This document shows, piece after piece, positions 9,474 through 18,796 of a stretch of DNA of 64,000 bases. This stretch comes from Melastoma dodecandrum. Its lineage: Eukaryota; Streptophyta; Magnoliopsida; Myrtales; Melastomataceae. The notes beneath the pieces were generated by a model. The model did not search any database, had not been told where the DNA came from, and worked only from the letters and a program-made list of their open reading frames with translations. The stretch spans positions 1 to 64,000 of the forward strand of contig JARUPY010000528.1 of the NCBI GenBank assembly GCA_029817715.1, written 5' to 3'. A program made the position numbers and the translations under genes. Position 1 is the stretch's first letter. Each line of letters opens with the position of its first letter.

Positions 9474-10179
9474 GTGGAAGGGGCGGGGGTCCCGATCCTT
9501 CACGAGGATTCCCCGAGCGAGTCGCGAGGACGTCGCATGAAGCCGCCGTCGATTGCGATCAGCGGCCCGCGTGCCGCCCCCCCCGAGCCGCCTGTCGAAC
9601 CACACCAGCCCCAGCCCCGCCGGCACGAAGCCGGCCGCGATCAGGACGGCATCGCGCAAGGTCGCGCCCCAGCCGATGCGGCCGACGTCGATGAAGGGAT
9701 AGGGGTAGATCCCGTCCGCGGCGCCCCGCGCCAGCGCATAGGCGAAATACAGCAGCGGAACCGCCGCCCAGGGCGCGACGTCGCGGTAGCGCAGGGCGCC
9801 GCGCGGCACGCGCGTCAGCCAGAAGAGCAGCACCAGGGCCGGCGTAACGCTGTGGAGGAAGAGGTCGGCGAGGCGCTCCTGCCCGGTCTGCGCCAGCGTG
9901 CCGGCGAGCAGCAGGCGGTAGACGATCGCCACGAGCAGGATGTTGAGCGTGAGCCCGCCGAACAGGGCGGGCGACGCGCGCCCTCGCGGCCCCGCCAACC
10001 GCGCGAAGGCGAGCGCGCAGGCGAAGTTCACCAGGATCGTGTAATAGCGCAGCAGGATCCAGGCCGCCGCCGCCGCCGAGCCCGTGGCCGCGAGCGTCGC
10101 GCCGACCTGCAGGGCGAGGCCGGCCGAGGCCGAGAGGTGACGAGGGCCGCGAAGGCCCGCCCGCCGCGCGTCAAAACAT
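9435..10179 (-). CDS. Pr6Pr-like membrane protein (start affected by one-base indel)
   Basis: About 245 residues with six predicted membrane helices. It has the sequence character of the Pr6Pr / FAR-17a-like family ([18 protein letters not shown], then [13 protein letters not shown] loop residues [13 protein letters not shown]). Function is unknown. The main frame has no good start. Removing one A from the run at 10173-10176 would give an ATG at 10179 that overlaps a ureC stop by a few bases, so I place the start there. The C-terminal end runs into an intergenic repeat and may be shorter in relatives. Confidence 0.6.
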
Positions 10180-11710
10180 GAAAATACCGCTGCGCCATGG
10201 GCAGCACCTCGGCGGGCTGGCAGGTGAGGAGCTCCCCGTCCGCCACCACCGCGTAGGTCTCGGGATCGATCTTGAGGTCCGGCGTCGCGCCGTTGTGGAT
10301 CATGCTGGATTTGCGCAGCGTGCCGCGCGTGCCCTCCACGGCGACGAGCGGCTTCGCGACCCTGAGCCGGTCGCCGAGGCCCTTGGCGAGGGAGGATCCC
10401 GACACGAAGGTCAGGCTGGTCGCCGCGATGGCGCGGCCGTAGGCGCCGAACATCGGCCGTTAATGCACGGGCTGGGGCGTCGGAATGGAGGCATTGGGGT
10501 CGCCCATGGGCGCGGCCGCGATGGCGCCGCCCTTGATGACGAGGTCGGGCTTGACGCCGAAGAAGGCCGGCGTCCACAGCACGAGGTCGGCGAGCTTGCC
10601 GGGCTCGATCGAGCCGATGTGCCTGGCGACGCCGTGCGCCAGCGCGGGGTTGATCGTGTATTTCGCCACGTAGCGGCGCACGCGCAGGTTGTCGTTGTCG
10701 CCCGTCTCGCCGTCGAGCGCGCCGCGCTGGCGCTTCATCTTGTCGGCCGTCTGCCAGGTGCGGATGATGACCTCGCCGACCCGGCCCATGGCCTGGCTGT
10801 CCGACGACATCATCGAGAGCGCGCCGATGTCGTGCAGGATGTCCTCGGCCGCGATCGTCTCCTTGCGGATGCGCGATTCCGCGAAGGCGAGGTCCTCCGG
10901 GATGGCGCCGTCGAGGTGGTGGCACACCATCAGCATGTCGAGGTGCTCGTCGAGCGTGTTGACCGTGAAGGGCCGCGTCGGGTTGGTCGAAGAGGGCAGG
11001 ACGTTCTCGAGCCCCGCCACCCGCATGATGTCGGGCGCGTGGCCGCCGCCCGCGCCCTCGGTGTGGAAGGCGTGGATGGTGCGGCCCTTGAAGGCCGCGA
11101 TCGTGTCCTCGACGAAGCCCGATTCGTTCAGCGTGTCGGTGTGGATCATCACCTGCACGTCGTGGTCGTCGGCGACCGAGAGGCAATTGTCGATGGCGGC
11201 CGGCGTCGTGCCCCAGTCCTCGTGCAGCTTCAGCGCGCAGGCGCCGCCCTCCACCTGCTCGACGAGGCCGGCCGGCGTCGCGGCATTGCCCTTGCCGGCG
11301 AAGCCGAGGTTCATCGGGAAATCGTCAGCCGCCTCGATCATGCGCGCGATGTGCCAGGGCCCGGGCGTGCAGGTGGTGGCGAAGGTGCCGGTGGCGGGGC
11401 CGGTGCCGCCGCCCAGCATCGAGGTTATGCCCGACATGAGGGCTTCCTCGATCTGCTGCGGGCAGATGAAGTGGATATGCGTGTCGAAGCCGCCGGCGGT
11501 GAGGATCTTGCCCTCGCCGGCGATGACCTCGGTGCCGGGGCCGACCACCAGCGTCACGCCGGGCTGGATCTCCGGGTTGCCGGCCTTGCCGATGGCGGCG
11601 ATGCGGCCGTCGACGATGGCGACGTCGGCCTTGACGATCCCCCAATGGTCGATGACGACGGCGTTGGTGATGACGGTGTCGAGCGCCCCGCCCGCGCGGG
11701 TGACTTGGCT

Positions 11711-11749
<39 letters not shown>

Positions 11750-11884
11750 CTTCACCTCCTCGCCGTAGGTGGTGAAGTCGCGCTCGACCTCGATCACCAG
11801 CGCCGTGTCGGCGAGGCGCAGCCGGTCGCCCGTGGTGGGGCCGAACATGTCGCCGTAGGCGGAACGGGGCAGGGTGCAGGACAT
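10171..11884 (-). pseudogene. ureC: Urease alpha subunit with internal stop codon
   Basis: A full-length urease alpha (catalytic) subunit, about 570 residues, interrupted by one in-frame stop. The N-terminal 474 residues carry all nickel-site elements: HIHF, KLHEDWG with the Lys that is carbamylated to bridge the two nickel ions, [22 protein letters not shown], the active-site flap with CHH, and SDSQAMGR. Then PQPVH is followed by TAA at 10460-10462 where the family has Tyr (TAC). The reading frame continues unchanged with RPMFGAYG to the C-terminus near 10171. A one-base change therefore removes about 95 residues. No ureA, ureB or accessory ureDEFG gene is in the window, so the gene is an orphan here. 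It lies downstream of nikR and a nickel permease. Confidence 0.85.
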
Positions 11885-12007
11885 GCGGGCGGACTCCTTC
11901 GACGGCGGCGACCATAAGGCGGATCGCGGCCGAGCGAAATCACCCGGTCGCCCGAAGCGTCTTGCAAGAACGGAACCGCGGCGGCCCGGGCCCCGACCCG
12001 GCCCGCG

Positions 12008-12937
12008 TCACCGCGGCCGCGGCGCCGCCCGCATCCTGCGGCGGACCAGGAGATCGCGGCCGCTGACGAGGAGGATGCCGAGCAGGATGAGGGCGGCGCC
12101 CGCCAGGAAGGGCCGGGTCAGCCGCTCGTCGAGGACCGCGACGCCGGCGCCGATGCCGAAGACCGGGGTCATCAGCGACAAAACGCCGAGCCGCGAGGCG
12201 AGATAGGTCCGCATCAGCGAGAACCAGGCGAGGTAGCTCGCCGCCGAGATGACGAGGCTCTGGTATGCGAGGCTGAGCGCGAGGCCCGGGCCGGGCGTCA
12301 CGCCCGTCTGGCCGAGCGCGACGGCGGCGCCGATGCCGAGGCAGCAGGCGCCCGTGAGCTGGTACCAGAGCGTCACGGTGGCGGGCGCGCCCGCGAGGCG
12401 CGTGGTCCGCACGACGAGCGTCGTGGCGCCCCAGACGGCGCCCGCCGCGATGCCGAGCAGGTCGCCGGTCCAGCCGGCGGCGCCCTCCGGCGTCGCGTCC
12501 CGGCCCGAGAAGGTCAGCACGATGCCCGCGAAGGCGACCAGGATGCCGGCCCATTGCAGGGGTGCCAGCCGCTCCTCCGGCAGCCGCAGATGCAGCCCCA
12601 AGGCGGCGAAGACCGGCGCCGTATAGAGGAAGATCGACATGTGGGCGGCGCTGGTGAAGCGTAGACCCTGGCCGAAGAGGACGAATTCGAGGCCGAACAG
12701 CGCTCCGGCGAGGAGGCCGGGCCGCCAGTTGCGGCTCGCCAGCGCGCCCTGCTCGCGGCGGAGCAGGATCACGAGGAGCACCACCAGCGCCGCCACGCCC
12801 GAGCGCAACCCGACCTGCAGCAGCGGCGCCATGGCGGGGGCGGAGAGCTTCAGCGCCACCTGCTGGGTTCCCCAGAGCCCGCACAGCAGCACCATGGTGG
12901 AGGCCGCCGCGGCGTCGATGGGTTTGCGTTCGTCCAT
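12008..12937 (-). CDS. EamA/DMT-family transporter
   Basis: 309 residues with ten predicted membrane helices in two EamA repeats, starting MDERKPIDAA. This is the drug/metabolite transporter superfamily of small-molecule exporters. The substrate cannot be predicted. It sits 52 bases after the nickel permease and 123 bases before ureC on the same strand, so it may be cotranscribed with the nickel genes, although DMT transporters are not known nickel carriers. The ATG at 12937 gives the normal family length. Confidence 0.85.
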   Translation of the reverse strand: MDERKPIDAAAASTMVLLCGLWGTQQVALKLSAPAMAPLLQVGLRSGVAALVVLLVILLRREQGALASRNWRPGLLAGALFGLEFVLFGQGLRFTSAAHMSIFLYTAPVFAALGLHLRLPEERLAPLQWAGILVAFAGIVLTFSGRDATPEGAAGWTGDLLGIAAGAVWGATTLVVRTTRLAGAPATVTLWYQLTGACCLGIGAAVALGQTGVTPGPGLALSLAYQSLVISAASYLAWFSLMRTYLASRLGVLSLMTPVFGIGAGVAVLDERLTRPFLAGAALILLGILLVSGRDLLVRRRMRAAPRPR

Positions 12938-12989
12938 GTCCCTCGTCCTCGCGCGGGGCCGCCGCGCCCGCGTCCTCGGCCGGCCGCCC

Positions 12990-14040
12990 TCAGGGCCGGC
13001 CGACCTGCAGCCGGTCGTAGCCCTTGGTGCGGTAGACCACGGTCGAGATGATCCAGGCGGCGACGAAGATGCCCACCACCCGCGAAGCCCACCCCGCTGA
13101 AATCGTCGTTGAGCCCGCCGACCGCGTCCCAGAAGGCGCCCCGCAGGCCGAGCTTGTCGCCGATGAGGCCGAGCGCCTCCACGCCGCCGATGAAGAGGGC
13201 GATCACCACCGAGGCGGCCGTGATGGTCAGGTTGTACCAGAGCTTGCGCAGCGGCCTGACGAAGGCCCAGCCGTAGGCGCCGGTCATGAGCAGGCTGTCG
13301 CTCGTGTCCATGAGCGACATGCCGGCGGTGAACAGCGCCGGGAACACCATGATGCTCCACACCGGCAGCCCCTGCCCGGCGGAGCTGGCCGAGATGCCGA
13401 GCAGGCCGACCTCGGTGGCGGTGTCGAAGCCGAGGCCGAACAGGAAACCGATCGGGTACATGTGCCAGGAGCGCGACACGACGCCGAACAGCGGCCGGAA
13501 CACCCGGGCCAGGAGGCCGCGCCCGGCGAGCAGCGCGTCGAGGTCCTCGTCCACGATGCGGCCGCCCCGCTGGACCCGCAGGAAGGCGGCCCAGACGCCC
13601 TTGAGGATGAACAGGTTGGCGACGCCGATGCCGACCAGGAACAGCGCCGATACGGCCGTGCCGACGAGGCCGCCGACCTCGTGGAACCGGTCGAGCCGGT
13701 CCTTCATGGCCGCCGCCGTCGCCGCGATGGCCACCGAGGCCAGCACCACGATGGTGGAATGGCCGAGCGAGAAGAAGAAGCCCGCCGCGAAGGGCTGCCG
13801 ACCCTCCTGCATGAGCTTGCGCACGACGTTGTCGATGGCCGCGATGTGGTCGGCGTCGAAGGCGTGCCGCAGGCCGAACGTATAGGCCAGGAAAGCGGTG
13901 GACAGCAGCGTCGGGCGGTCCGCGAAGGCCGCGAAGGCCCAGGCCCAGGCCAGGAGGTTGCTCCCGCTCAGGATCGCGTAGGTCAGCGCGACCTTGGTCC
14001 GGATGCGCTCCTTGCGGTCGTCGAACGGATTGGGGAGCAT
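12990..14040 (-). CDS. NiCoT-family nickel/cobalt permease, frameshift near 3' end
   Basis: About 349 residues and eight predicted membrane helices. The hallmark HX4DH motif is present in GLRHAFDADHIAAIDN, and the other family motifs follow in order (FFFSLGHSTIVV, GFLFGLGFDTATEVGLL, MSLMDTSDS). It imports Ni2+ (or Co2+) across the inner membrane. One extra G in the run at about 13083-13085 throws the last 30 residues out of frame. The other frame restores a normal end at 12990. It follows nikR by 65 bases and so is probably under NikR control. Nickel supply for urease is the obvious role given ureC downstream. Confidence 0.85.
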
Positions 14041-14105
14041 CGGGACGGCCTCGGCGACGGGTGGGGCACCGGGACGGGCCGGCGGCGAAGGGGAGGGAGC
14101 CGGGG

Positions 14106-14516
14106 TCACCCGCCGTCGTCGGGCGGCAGGACGACCAGTTGACCGTGCCGGAGGCCGCGTTCGGCGATGACGTGGCCGGCGACGTCGCGGACCTCGCCGA
14201 GACGCCCCTTGAGCACCGTCACTTCGAGGCAGCGGGCCTCGTCGAGGTGGACGTGCAGGGGCGACACCGCCAGGTCGTGCCGATGGTGGAAGCTGTCGGC
14301 GAGGCGCCGCGGCAGGTCGCGGCGCCTGTGATCGTATGTGTAGAGCAGGGCCGCCACGCAGGGCCGCTCGGGCGCCGCTTCGTCCGTCGCCTGCCGGAGC
14401 CCCGACCGGGCGAGGTCCCGGAAGGCCTCGGAGCGGCTCTGGTAGCCGCGCCTCGCGACCAGCCGGTCGATGTCGGCCGACAGCTCGTCGTCGATGGCGA
14501 TCGTCACGCGCCGCAT
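14106..14516 (-). CDS. nikR: Nickel-responsive repressor NikR
   Basis: 136 residues. The N-terminus is a ribbon-helix-helix DNA-binding domain (MRRVTIAIDDELSADIDRLV). The C-terminus is the ACT-like nickel-binding domain with the ligand set His...His-x-His...Cys visible in FHHRHDLAVSPLHVHLDEARC. NikR represses nickel uptake when Ni2+ is sufficient. The ATG at 14516 starts exactly at the conserved MRRV. The gene leads an apparent operon with the NiCoT permease and has a canonical operator just upstream, so it is expected to be autoregulated. Confidence 0.92.
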   Translation of the reverse strand: MRRVTIAIDDELSADIDRLVARRGYQSRSEAFRDLARSGLRQATDEAAPERPCVAALLYTYDHRRRDLPRRLADSFHHRHDLAVSPLHVHLDEARCLEVTVLKGRLGEVRDVAGHVIAERGLRHGQLVVLPPDDGG

Positions 14517-14535
14517 CCCGTGCCCCGGACCCTGG

Positions 14536-14563
14536 GTATGAACTTCCGGCGCGTTTATCATAA
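14536..14563 (-). promoter_or_regulatory. NikR operator
   Basis: GTATGA, 16 bases, then TCATAA. The known NikR operator of enterobacteria is GTATGA-N16-TCATAC, so 11 of 12 half-site bases and the spacing match. It begins 20 bases upstream of the nikR start codon, where binding would block transcription of the nikR-permease operon. Confidence 0.85.
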
Positions 14564-14638
14564 CGCGGCCTGCGGGCCAACGGACCGCGGCCGTGGCGCG
14601 ACGTCCCGGCGGGTTCGGCGGGGAGGCCGCGCGTCCGG

Positions 14639-15028
14639 TCAGGCCGGGATTTGGCGCTCGACCGCGGCGGCGGTGTCGGAAGGGCCGGAATTGAAGCAGA
14701 GCCGCGCCTGGGGCGCGTGCTCCCGCACGAGGTTCACCAGCGTCTCGAACAGGGTGGTCAGGGCCGGGTTGAAGCGGACGCCCGCCCCGATCATGACGGC
14801 GTCCGGCCTCCGTCGTCGCAGGTCGTCGACGACTTTCGCGTGCGCCGTCTCGCCCTCATCCCAGAAGCTCCAGACGGCGTCATAGCCCTTGTCGACGAGG
14901 GCCTGGCGGTCTCTCTCGAGAGCCGCGGCCAGCACCTGCGCGTCGAGGCCGGGGAAAGCGGAATAGGCGGGGTCGGAATAATCCACCACGTCCGGGTCGA
15001 GGCCGATCATCACGATGGTTCGGGCCAT
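14639..15028 (-). CDS. Conserved hypothetical protein, Rossmann-like
   Basis: 129 residues starting MARTIVMIGLDPDVVDYSDP. Alternating hydrophobic strands and helices (IVMIGLDP, VWSFWDE, AVMIGAGVR, ARLCFNSG) suggest a small alpha/beta fold. The start at 15028 follows a GGAGCC ribosome-binding site. I do not recognise a functional family, and no catalytic motif stands out. It is divergent from the FAH hydrolase and separated from nikR by the operator region. Confidence 0.65.
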   Translation of the reverse strand: MARTIVMIGLDPDVVDYSDPAYSAFPGLDAQVLAAALERDRQALVDKGYDAVWSFWDEGETAHAKVVDDLRRRRPDAVMIGAGVRFNPALTTLFETLVNLVREHAPQARLCFNSGPSDTAAAVERQIPA

Positions 15029-15228
15029 AGGGGGCTCCTCGCGTCTCCGGCGCGTCATCGGTTCCGCGCGCCCATCGCGGCGGTCGCGCGGCCGGGGCAC
15101 CTTCTATGACACATCGACGCAGGCGGTCGAGGCGCGTCGGGTGTCGAGCCGGCCGAACCCTGCCGTTCCCTCGGGCCGGCGATCTCGTCTAGACCACCGG
15201 CACGCGTCCCATCGCAGGAGTTCCGCCC

Positions 15229-15915
15229 ATGTCCGACTACGTCATCGCGCCGCCGCCGATCGTCGCCGTGCCGGTGGCGGGCGGGGGAGCCTTCCCGGTG
15301 CGGCGCATCTTCTGCGTCGGGCGCAACTACGCCGAACACGCGCGCGAGATGGGCGGGGATCCGACCCGCGAGCCGCCCTTCTTCTTCACCAAGCCGGCCG
15401 ATGCGCTGGTGACGGGCGGCGCCGACATGCCCTATCCGGCGGCGACGGCCGACCTCCACTTCGAGCTGGAGCTCGTGGTCGCCATCGGCACGGGCGGCAC
15501 CGACATCGCCGAGGCCGAGGCGCAGGCCCATGTCTGGGGCTATGCCGTCGGCCTCGACATGACGCGGCGTGACCTGCAGGCCGCGGCCAAGAAGGCCGGC
15601 CGGCCCTGGGACATGGCCAAGGGCTTCGACCACTCCGCGCCGATCGGCGACCTCGTCAACGTCGCGGCGACCGGCCCCCTCGCGGGCGGCGTCCTGGAAC
15701 TCACGGTCAACGGCGAGACGCGCCAGTCCTCGGACGTCGGCCGGATGATCTGGTCGGTGCCCGAAACCATCGCCTATCGGTCGGGACTGGTGCGGCTCGC
15801 GCCCGGCGACCTGATCTTCACCGGTACGCCCGAGGGCGTCGGCGCCGTCGCGCGGGGCGACCGGCTCGAGGGCCGCGTCGCCGGTCTCCCGGTGCTCAGG
15901 ACCCGCATCGCCTGA
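15229..15915 (+). CDS. Fumarylacetoacetate hydrolase family protein
   Basis: 228 residues, the usual length for the short FAH family (fumarylpyruvate hydrolase or acylpyruvase type). It starts its core with [18 protein letters not shown]. Metal-binding acids appear as the [12 protein letters not shown]-x-E pair and the Asp of VGLDMTRRD. The C-terminus has the [13 protein letters not shown] signature. It cleaves a C-C bond in 2,4-diketo acids, often in aromatic catabolism. No aromatic pathway gene is adjacent, so the substrate is unknown. Confidence 0.9.
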   Translation: MSDYVIAPPPIVAVPVAGGGAFPVRRIFCVGRNYAEHAREMGGDPTREPPFFFTKPADALVTGGADMPYPAATADLHFELELVVAIGTGGTDIAEAEAQAHVWGYAVGLDMTRRDLQAAAKKAGRPWDMAKGFDHSAPIGDLVNVAATGPLAGGVLELTVNGETRQSSDVGRMIWSVPETIAYRSGLVRLAPGDLIFTGTPEGVGAVARGDRLEGRVAGLPVLRTRIA

Positions 15916-15922
15916 CGGCGGC

Positions 15923-16976
15923 TCAGGCTTCGGCCACGAGCCGGTGCTGGCGGAAGAAGCGCAGCATCTCGCGGCTCGCGTCCGGGCCGCGCGGCTCCGT
16001 ATAGGACCCGGCCGCGCTGCCGCCCGACCAGGCGTGGCCGGCGCCCGCCACGACCCAGTGTTCGACCAGGGCCCGCCCGCCCGCGTCCCGCGCCGTGCGG
16101 ACCCGATAGGCGAGCCCGCCCGGCGCGCGGCCTTCCCGCCGCGGCGGCGTCCCGGGCCTGCCCGCCGGCCGCCTGCGCGGCGACCTGCTCGCCGTTGGCG
16201 GGATGGACCGTGCGGTCCTCGTCGCCGTGGAACACGATGGTGGGGACGGCACGCCCCTTCACGGCGCGCCCGCCGCCCCGCATGGCCGCGAAGGCGCCCG
16301 GCATGTCGCCGGCGGCGCCCGCCGCGAGGCCGGAATGGACGCCGACGGCCGCGAAGAGGTCGGGATAGGCCTGGGCCATCACGGCGGCGGCGGCGCCGCC
16401 GGCCGACAGGCCCGCGACGTAGACGCGCGACGGGTCGGCATGGTGGTCGCGCAGCACGTCCCGCACCATGCCGGCGATCAGGGCGGGCTCGCCGCGGTCG
16501 CGCTGCTGGTCCTTGGGGTCGAACCAGTTCCAGCATTTCTGGGCGTTGGCGGCGCGGGTCTGGCGCGGATAGGCGACGAGGAAGCCCTGCTCCTCGGCGA
16601 GGTCGTTCATCTGCGTGCCGGCGGCGAAATCCTCGGGCGACTGGGTGCAGCCGTGCAGCATGACGACGAGCGCCGGGGCGCGGCCGGCCGCTTGGCTCGG
16701 CACATAGAGGCGGTAGCCGAGCGTCCCGGCGGCGCCCCGGTGCACGAGGTCGTCGAACCGCGCCCCGGCCGGACGGCGATCTCGGGCCCGCGCCGGCCCT
16801 TCCGGCGCGAGGCCGCAGAGCGGGGTGCCGGGCGCGAGGTCGCCGAGGCGGGCCAGCATGTCGCGCAGCGCGGGCGACGGCGCGGCGCCGGCCCGCGGGC
16901 CGGCGAGGATGCGGGGCATTTTGAAGGCGGCCAGCTTCGGCAGCCGGGTGAGGTCGAGCGGCGACTTGCGGAGCAT
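15923..16976 (-). CDS. PHB depolymerase-family esterase, one frameshift
   Basis: About 350 residues of an alpha/beta-hydrolase of the PHB depolymerase/esterase family. The oxyanion region is [10 protein letters not shown], the nucleophile elbow is [13 protein letters not shown], and the catalytic His is in [12 protein letters not shown]. The frame changes near 16140 in a GC-rich run. Both halves together give the normal family length, so a single-base error is likely. The next gene upstream on the same strand (17055-17474) encodes a CopG-type regulator, a common neighbour. The role could be breakdown of polyhydroxybutyrate or related polyesters. Confidence 0.8.
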
Positions 16977-17054
16977 GGGGTCATCCTGTCGGGCATGGCG
17001 GGGCGTTCCCCGCCGCGGCGGGGTCGGAGGGATCGCGTCGGGATCGGGGTGCCG

Positions 17055-17474
17055 TCAGCGGATGCGGTCGGCGAGGGCGGCGCGAACCGCGGGGCTCGCC
17101 TTGAGCGCGCCCAGCACCTCGACCGAGCCGATGGCGGCGCGGGCGAGTTCGGGCGTCACGTCGGCCGCGATGGTGGCGAGGCCCAGCACCTGGATGTCGA
17201 GCCGGTCGCCGGCCGCGACGGCGGCTTCGAGATCCTGCCGGCTGAAATGCGACAGGCCGAGGCTGAGGCGCTTGCGCGTCACCGACTGCTTCACCGCCTC
17301 GCCGTGCCGGTCGAGCTGGTTGCGGATGGCGGTGCGGATCAAATCCGTCCGGTTGGCGTAGAAGCCGTCCTGCACCAGGAGGTCGATCTGGCCGAGGTCG
17401 ACGAAGCCGAGGTTGATGGTGATCTTCTCGCTGTCGGCGGCCTTGGGCCTGGGGTCCTGCACTCCAGCGTTCAT
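17055..17474 (-). CDS. CopG/ribbon-helix-helix-type transcriptional regulator
   Basis: 139 residues. Residues 17-65 contain a ribbon-helix-helix-like DNA-binding pattern (KITINLGFVDLGQIDLLV then RTDLIRTAIRNQLDRHG). The C-terminal half is helical and of unknown function. The same pairing with a PHB-depolymerase-type esterase is seen in related bacteria. A perfect 16-base palindrome starts 16 bases upstream of its ATG and is a likely self-binding site. No frameshift. Confidence 0.8.
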   Translation of the reverse strand: MNAGVQDPRPKAADSEKITINLGFVDLGQIDLLVQDGFYANRTDLIRTAIRNQLDRHGEAVKQSVTRKRLSLGLSHFSRQDLEAAVAAGDRLDIQVLGLATIAADVTPELARAAIGSVEVLGALKASPAVRAALADRIR

Positions 17475-17489
17475 CTCACCATCCTATCG

Positions 17490-17505
17490 CCATCCATATG
17501 GATGG
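17490..17505. promoter_or_regulatory. Palindromic operator candidate upstream of CopG-type gene
   Basis: CCATCCATATGGATGG is a perfect 16-base palindrome. A further CCATC half-site lies on its start-codon side (17479-17483). RHH regulators bind short repeated half-sites near their own promoters, so autoregulation is the likely meaning. Confidence 0.6.
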
Positions 17506-17555
17506 TAAGATGGGTTGCGAACCCGATCCCGCAAGGGGCGGGACGGTGGAAATCG

Positions 17556-18053
17556 TCAGGACGCGACGGAATCCAGCACCGTGACGGCTCGCCGGTTCTG
17601 CGACCAGCAGGACGGGTCGGAGCAGCGGCGTACCGGGCGCGTGTTGCCGTAGCTCACCGTCCTGACCCGGGCGGCGCCGACGCCGCGCCGTTCGAGATAG
17701 GCCGCGACGGCGGCGGCGCGGCGGCGGCCGAGGTCGAGGTTGGCGGCCGGCGAGCCGGGTTCGTCGGCATGGCCTTCGACGACGATCCGGTAGGGCGGGT
17801 AGCGCTTGAGCCAGGCGGCCTGCTTGTCGAGCGTGACCCGGCCCGTGTCGGACAGGTCGGCCGAGTTCGGCGCGAAGAAGATCCGGCGCCCGACGTTGAC
17901 GTCGAAGTCGGAGGGGCTGCCGCGCGGCGCGTCGAGCATCGTGGCGATCGGCGTGTCGCCGTTGACGCGGGGCGCCCAGGAGCCGCCGAACTGGCCGCAG
18001 CCGGCGAGCGAGACGGCGAGCAGGGCGGCGAGGCCCGGGCGGAAGGTGGTCAC
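17556..18053 (-). CDS. OmpA-family peptidoglycan-associated lipoprotein
   Basis: 165 residues. A lipoprotein signal ends in VSLAGC. The C-terminal two thirds is an OmpA-like peptidoglycan-binding domain (YRIVVEGHADEPGSPAANL, then LGRRRAAAVAAYLERRGV). The start is a GTG at 18053, the only one giving a complete signal peptide. The end of the L,D-transpeptidase gene is 8 bases upstream, so the two envelope genes are probably cotranscribed. It is shorter and more divergent than canonical Pal, and no tol genes are nearby. Confidence 0.8.
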   Translation of the reverse strand: MTTFRPGLAALLAVSLAGCGQFGGSWAPRVNGDTPIATMLDAPRGSPSDFDVNVGRRIFFAPNSADLSDTGRVTLDKQAAWLKRYPPYRIVVEGHADEPGSPAANLDLGRRRAAAVAAYLERRGVGAARVRTVSYGNTRPVRRCSDPSCWSQNRRAVTVLDSVAS

Positions 18054-18061
18054 GGCGGCCC

Positions 18062-18685
18062 TCAATGGATGTGTTCCAGCACCAGCACGGCCGTGCCGAC
18101 GGGGGTGCGCTGGTAGAGGTCCATGATGTCCTCGGGCAGGAGGCGCACGCAGCCCGAGGAGGCGTCCGTCCCGATCGTCCAGGGCTCCAGCGTGCCGTGC
18201 AGGCGATAGCCGAGGTCGGTGCCGTTCCGGTAGAGGTAGAGGGCCCGGGGGCCGAGCGGATTGTCGGGGCCGCCCGCCATGTGGCGCGGCAGGTCCGGCC
18301 GGCGCGCCAGCATCTCGGGCGGCGGCGTCCAGCCGGGCCAGATCGCCTTCCGGTTCACGGTGGCGCGGCCGAACCACTTGAAGCCCTCGAGCCCGACCCC
18401 GACGCCGTAGCGCAGGGCGGTGTTGTTCTCGAACGTGACGTAGAGGAAGTGGTTCTGCGTATCGACGATGATGGTGCCGGGCGGTTCGCGATGGTCGTGC
18501 TCGACGAGCTGGCGGTGCCAGACGGGATCGAGCGCCGCGACGTTGGAGCGGTGGTAGGTGAAGCCGTGGTCCTTCGCGGTGCCGGCGAAGAAGGGGCCGG
18601 GGTCGAAGGCGGCGCGCGCGGCGCGCGTGCCGCCGAGGCCCAACAGGGCGCAGCCGCCCAGCACACTCCGCCGCGTGATCGCCAA
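18062..18685 (-). CDS. L,D-transpeptidase (YkuD/ErfK type), exported
   Basis: 207 residues. The N-terminus ITRRSVLGGCALLGLGG resembles a twin-arginine or Sec signal, followed by ARAAFDP. The YkuD catalytic site is HGTLEPWTIGTDASSGCVRL, with the nucleophilic Cys in SSGCVR. It makes 3-3 cross-links or anchors proteins to peptidoglycan. I place the start at TTG 18685, behind a GGAGAAC ribosome-binding site (18692-18698), since no ATG fits. It is upstream of the OmpA-like lipoprotein and divergent from recO. Confidence 0.85.
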   Translation of the reverse strand: MAITRRSVLGGCALLGLGGTRAARAAFDPGPFFAGTAKDHGFTYHRSNVAALDPVWHRQLVEHDHREPPGTIIVDTQNHFLYVTFENNTALRYGVGVGLEGFKWFGRATVNRKAIWPGWTPPPEMLARRPDLPRHMAGGPDNPLGPRALYLYRNGTDLGYRLHGTLEPWTIGTDASSGCVRLLPEDIMDLYQRTPVGTAVLVLEHIH

Positions 18686-18796
18686 AATCCGTTCTCCTGC
18701 CGCTGTCGAGGTCGGGGATGCATGTCGCCCGTGGAAAGTGTCGTCACGGTGGCTGGGAATCGGTTTACATCGCCGCCGTTGCGGGAGGGACACAGG

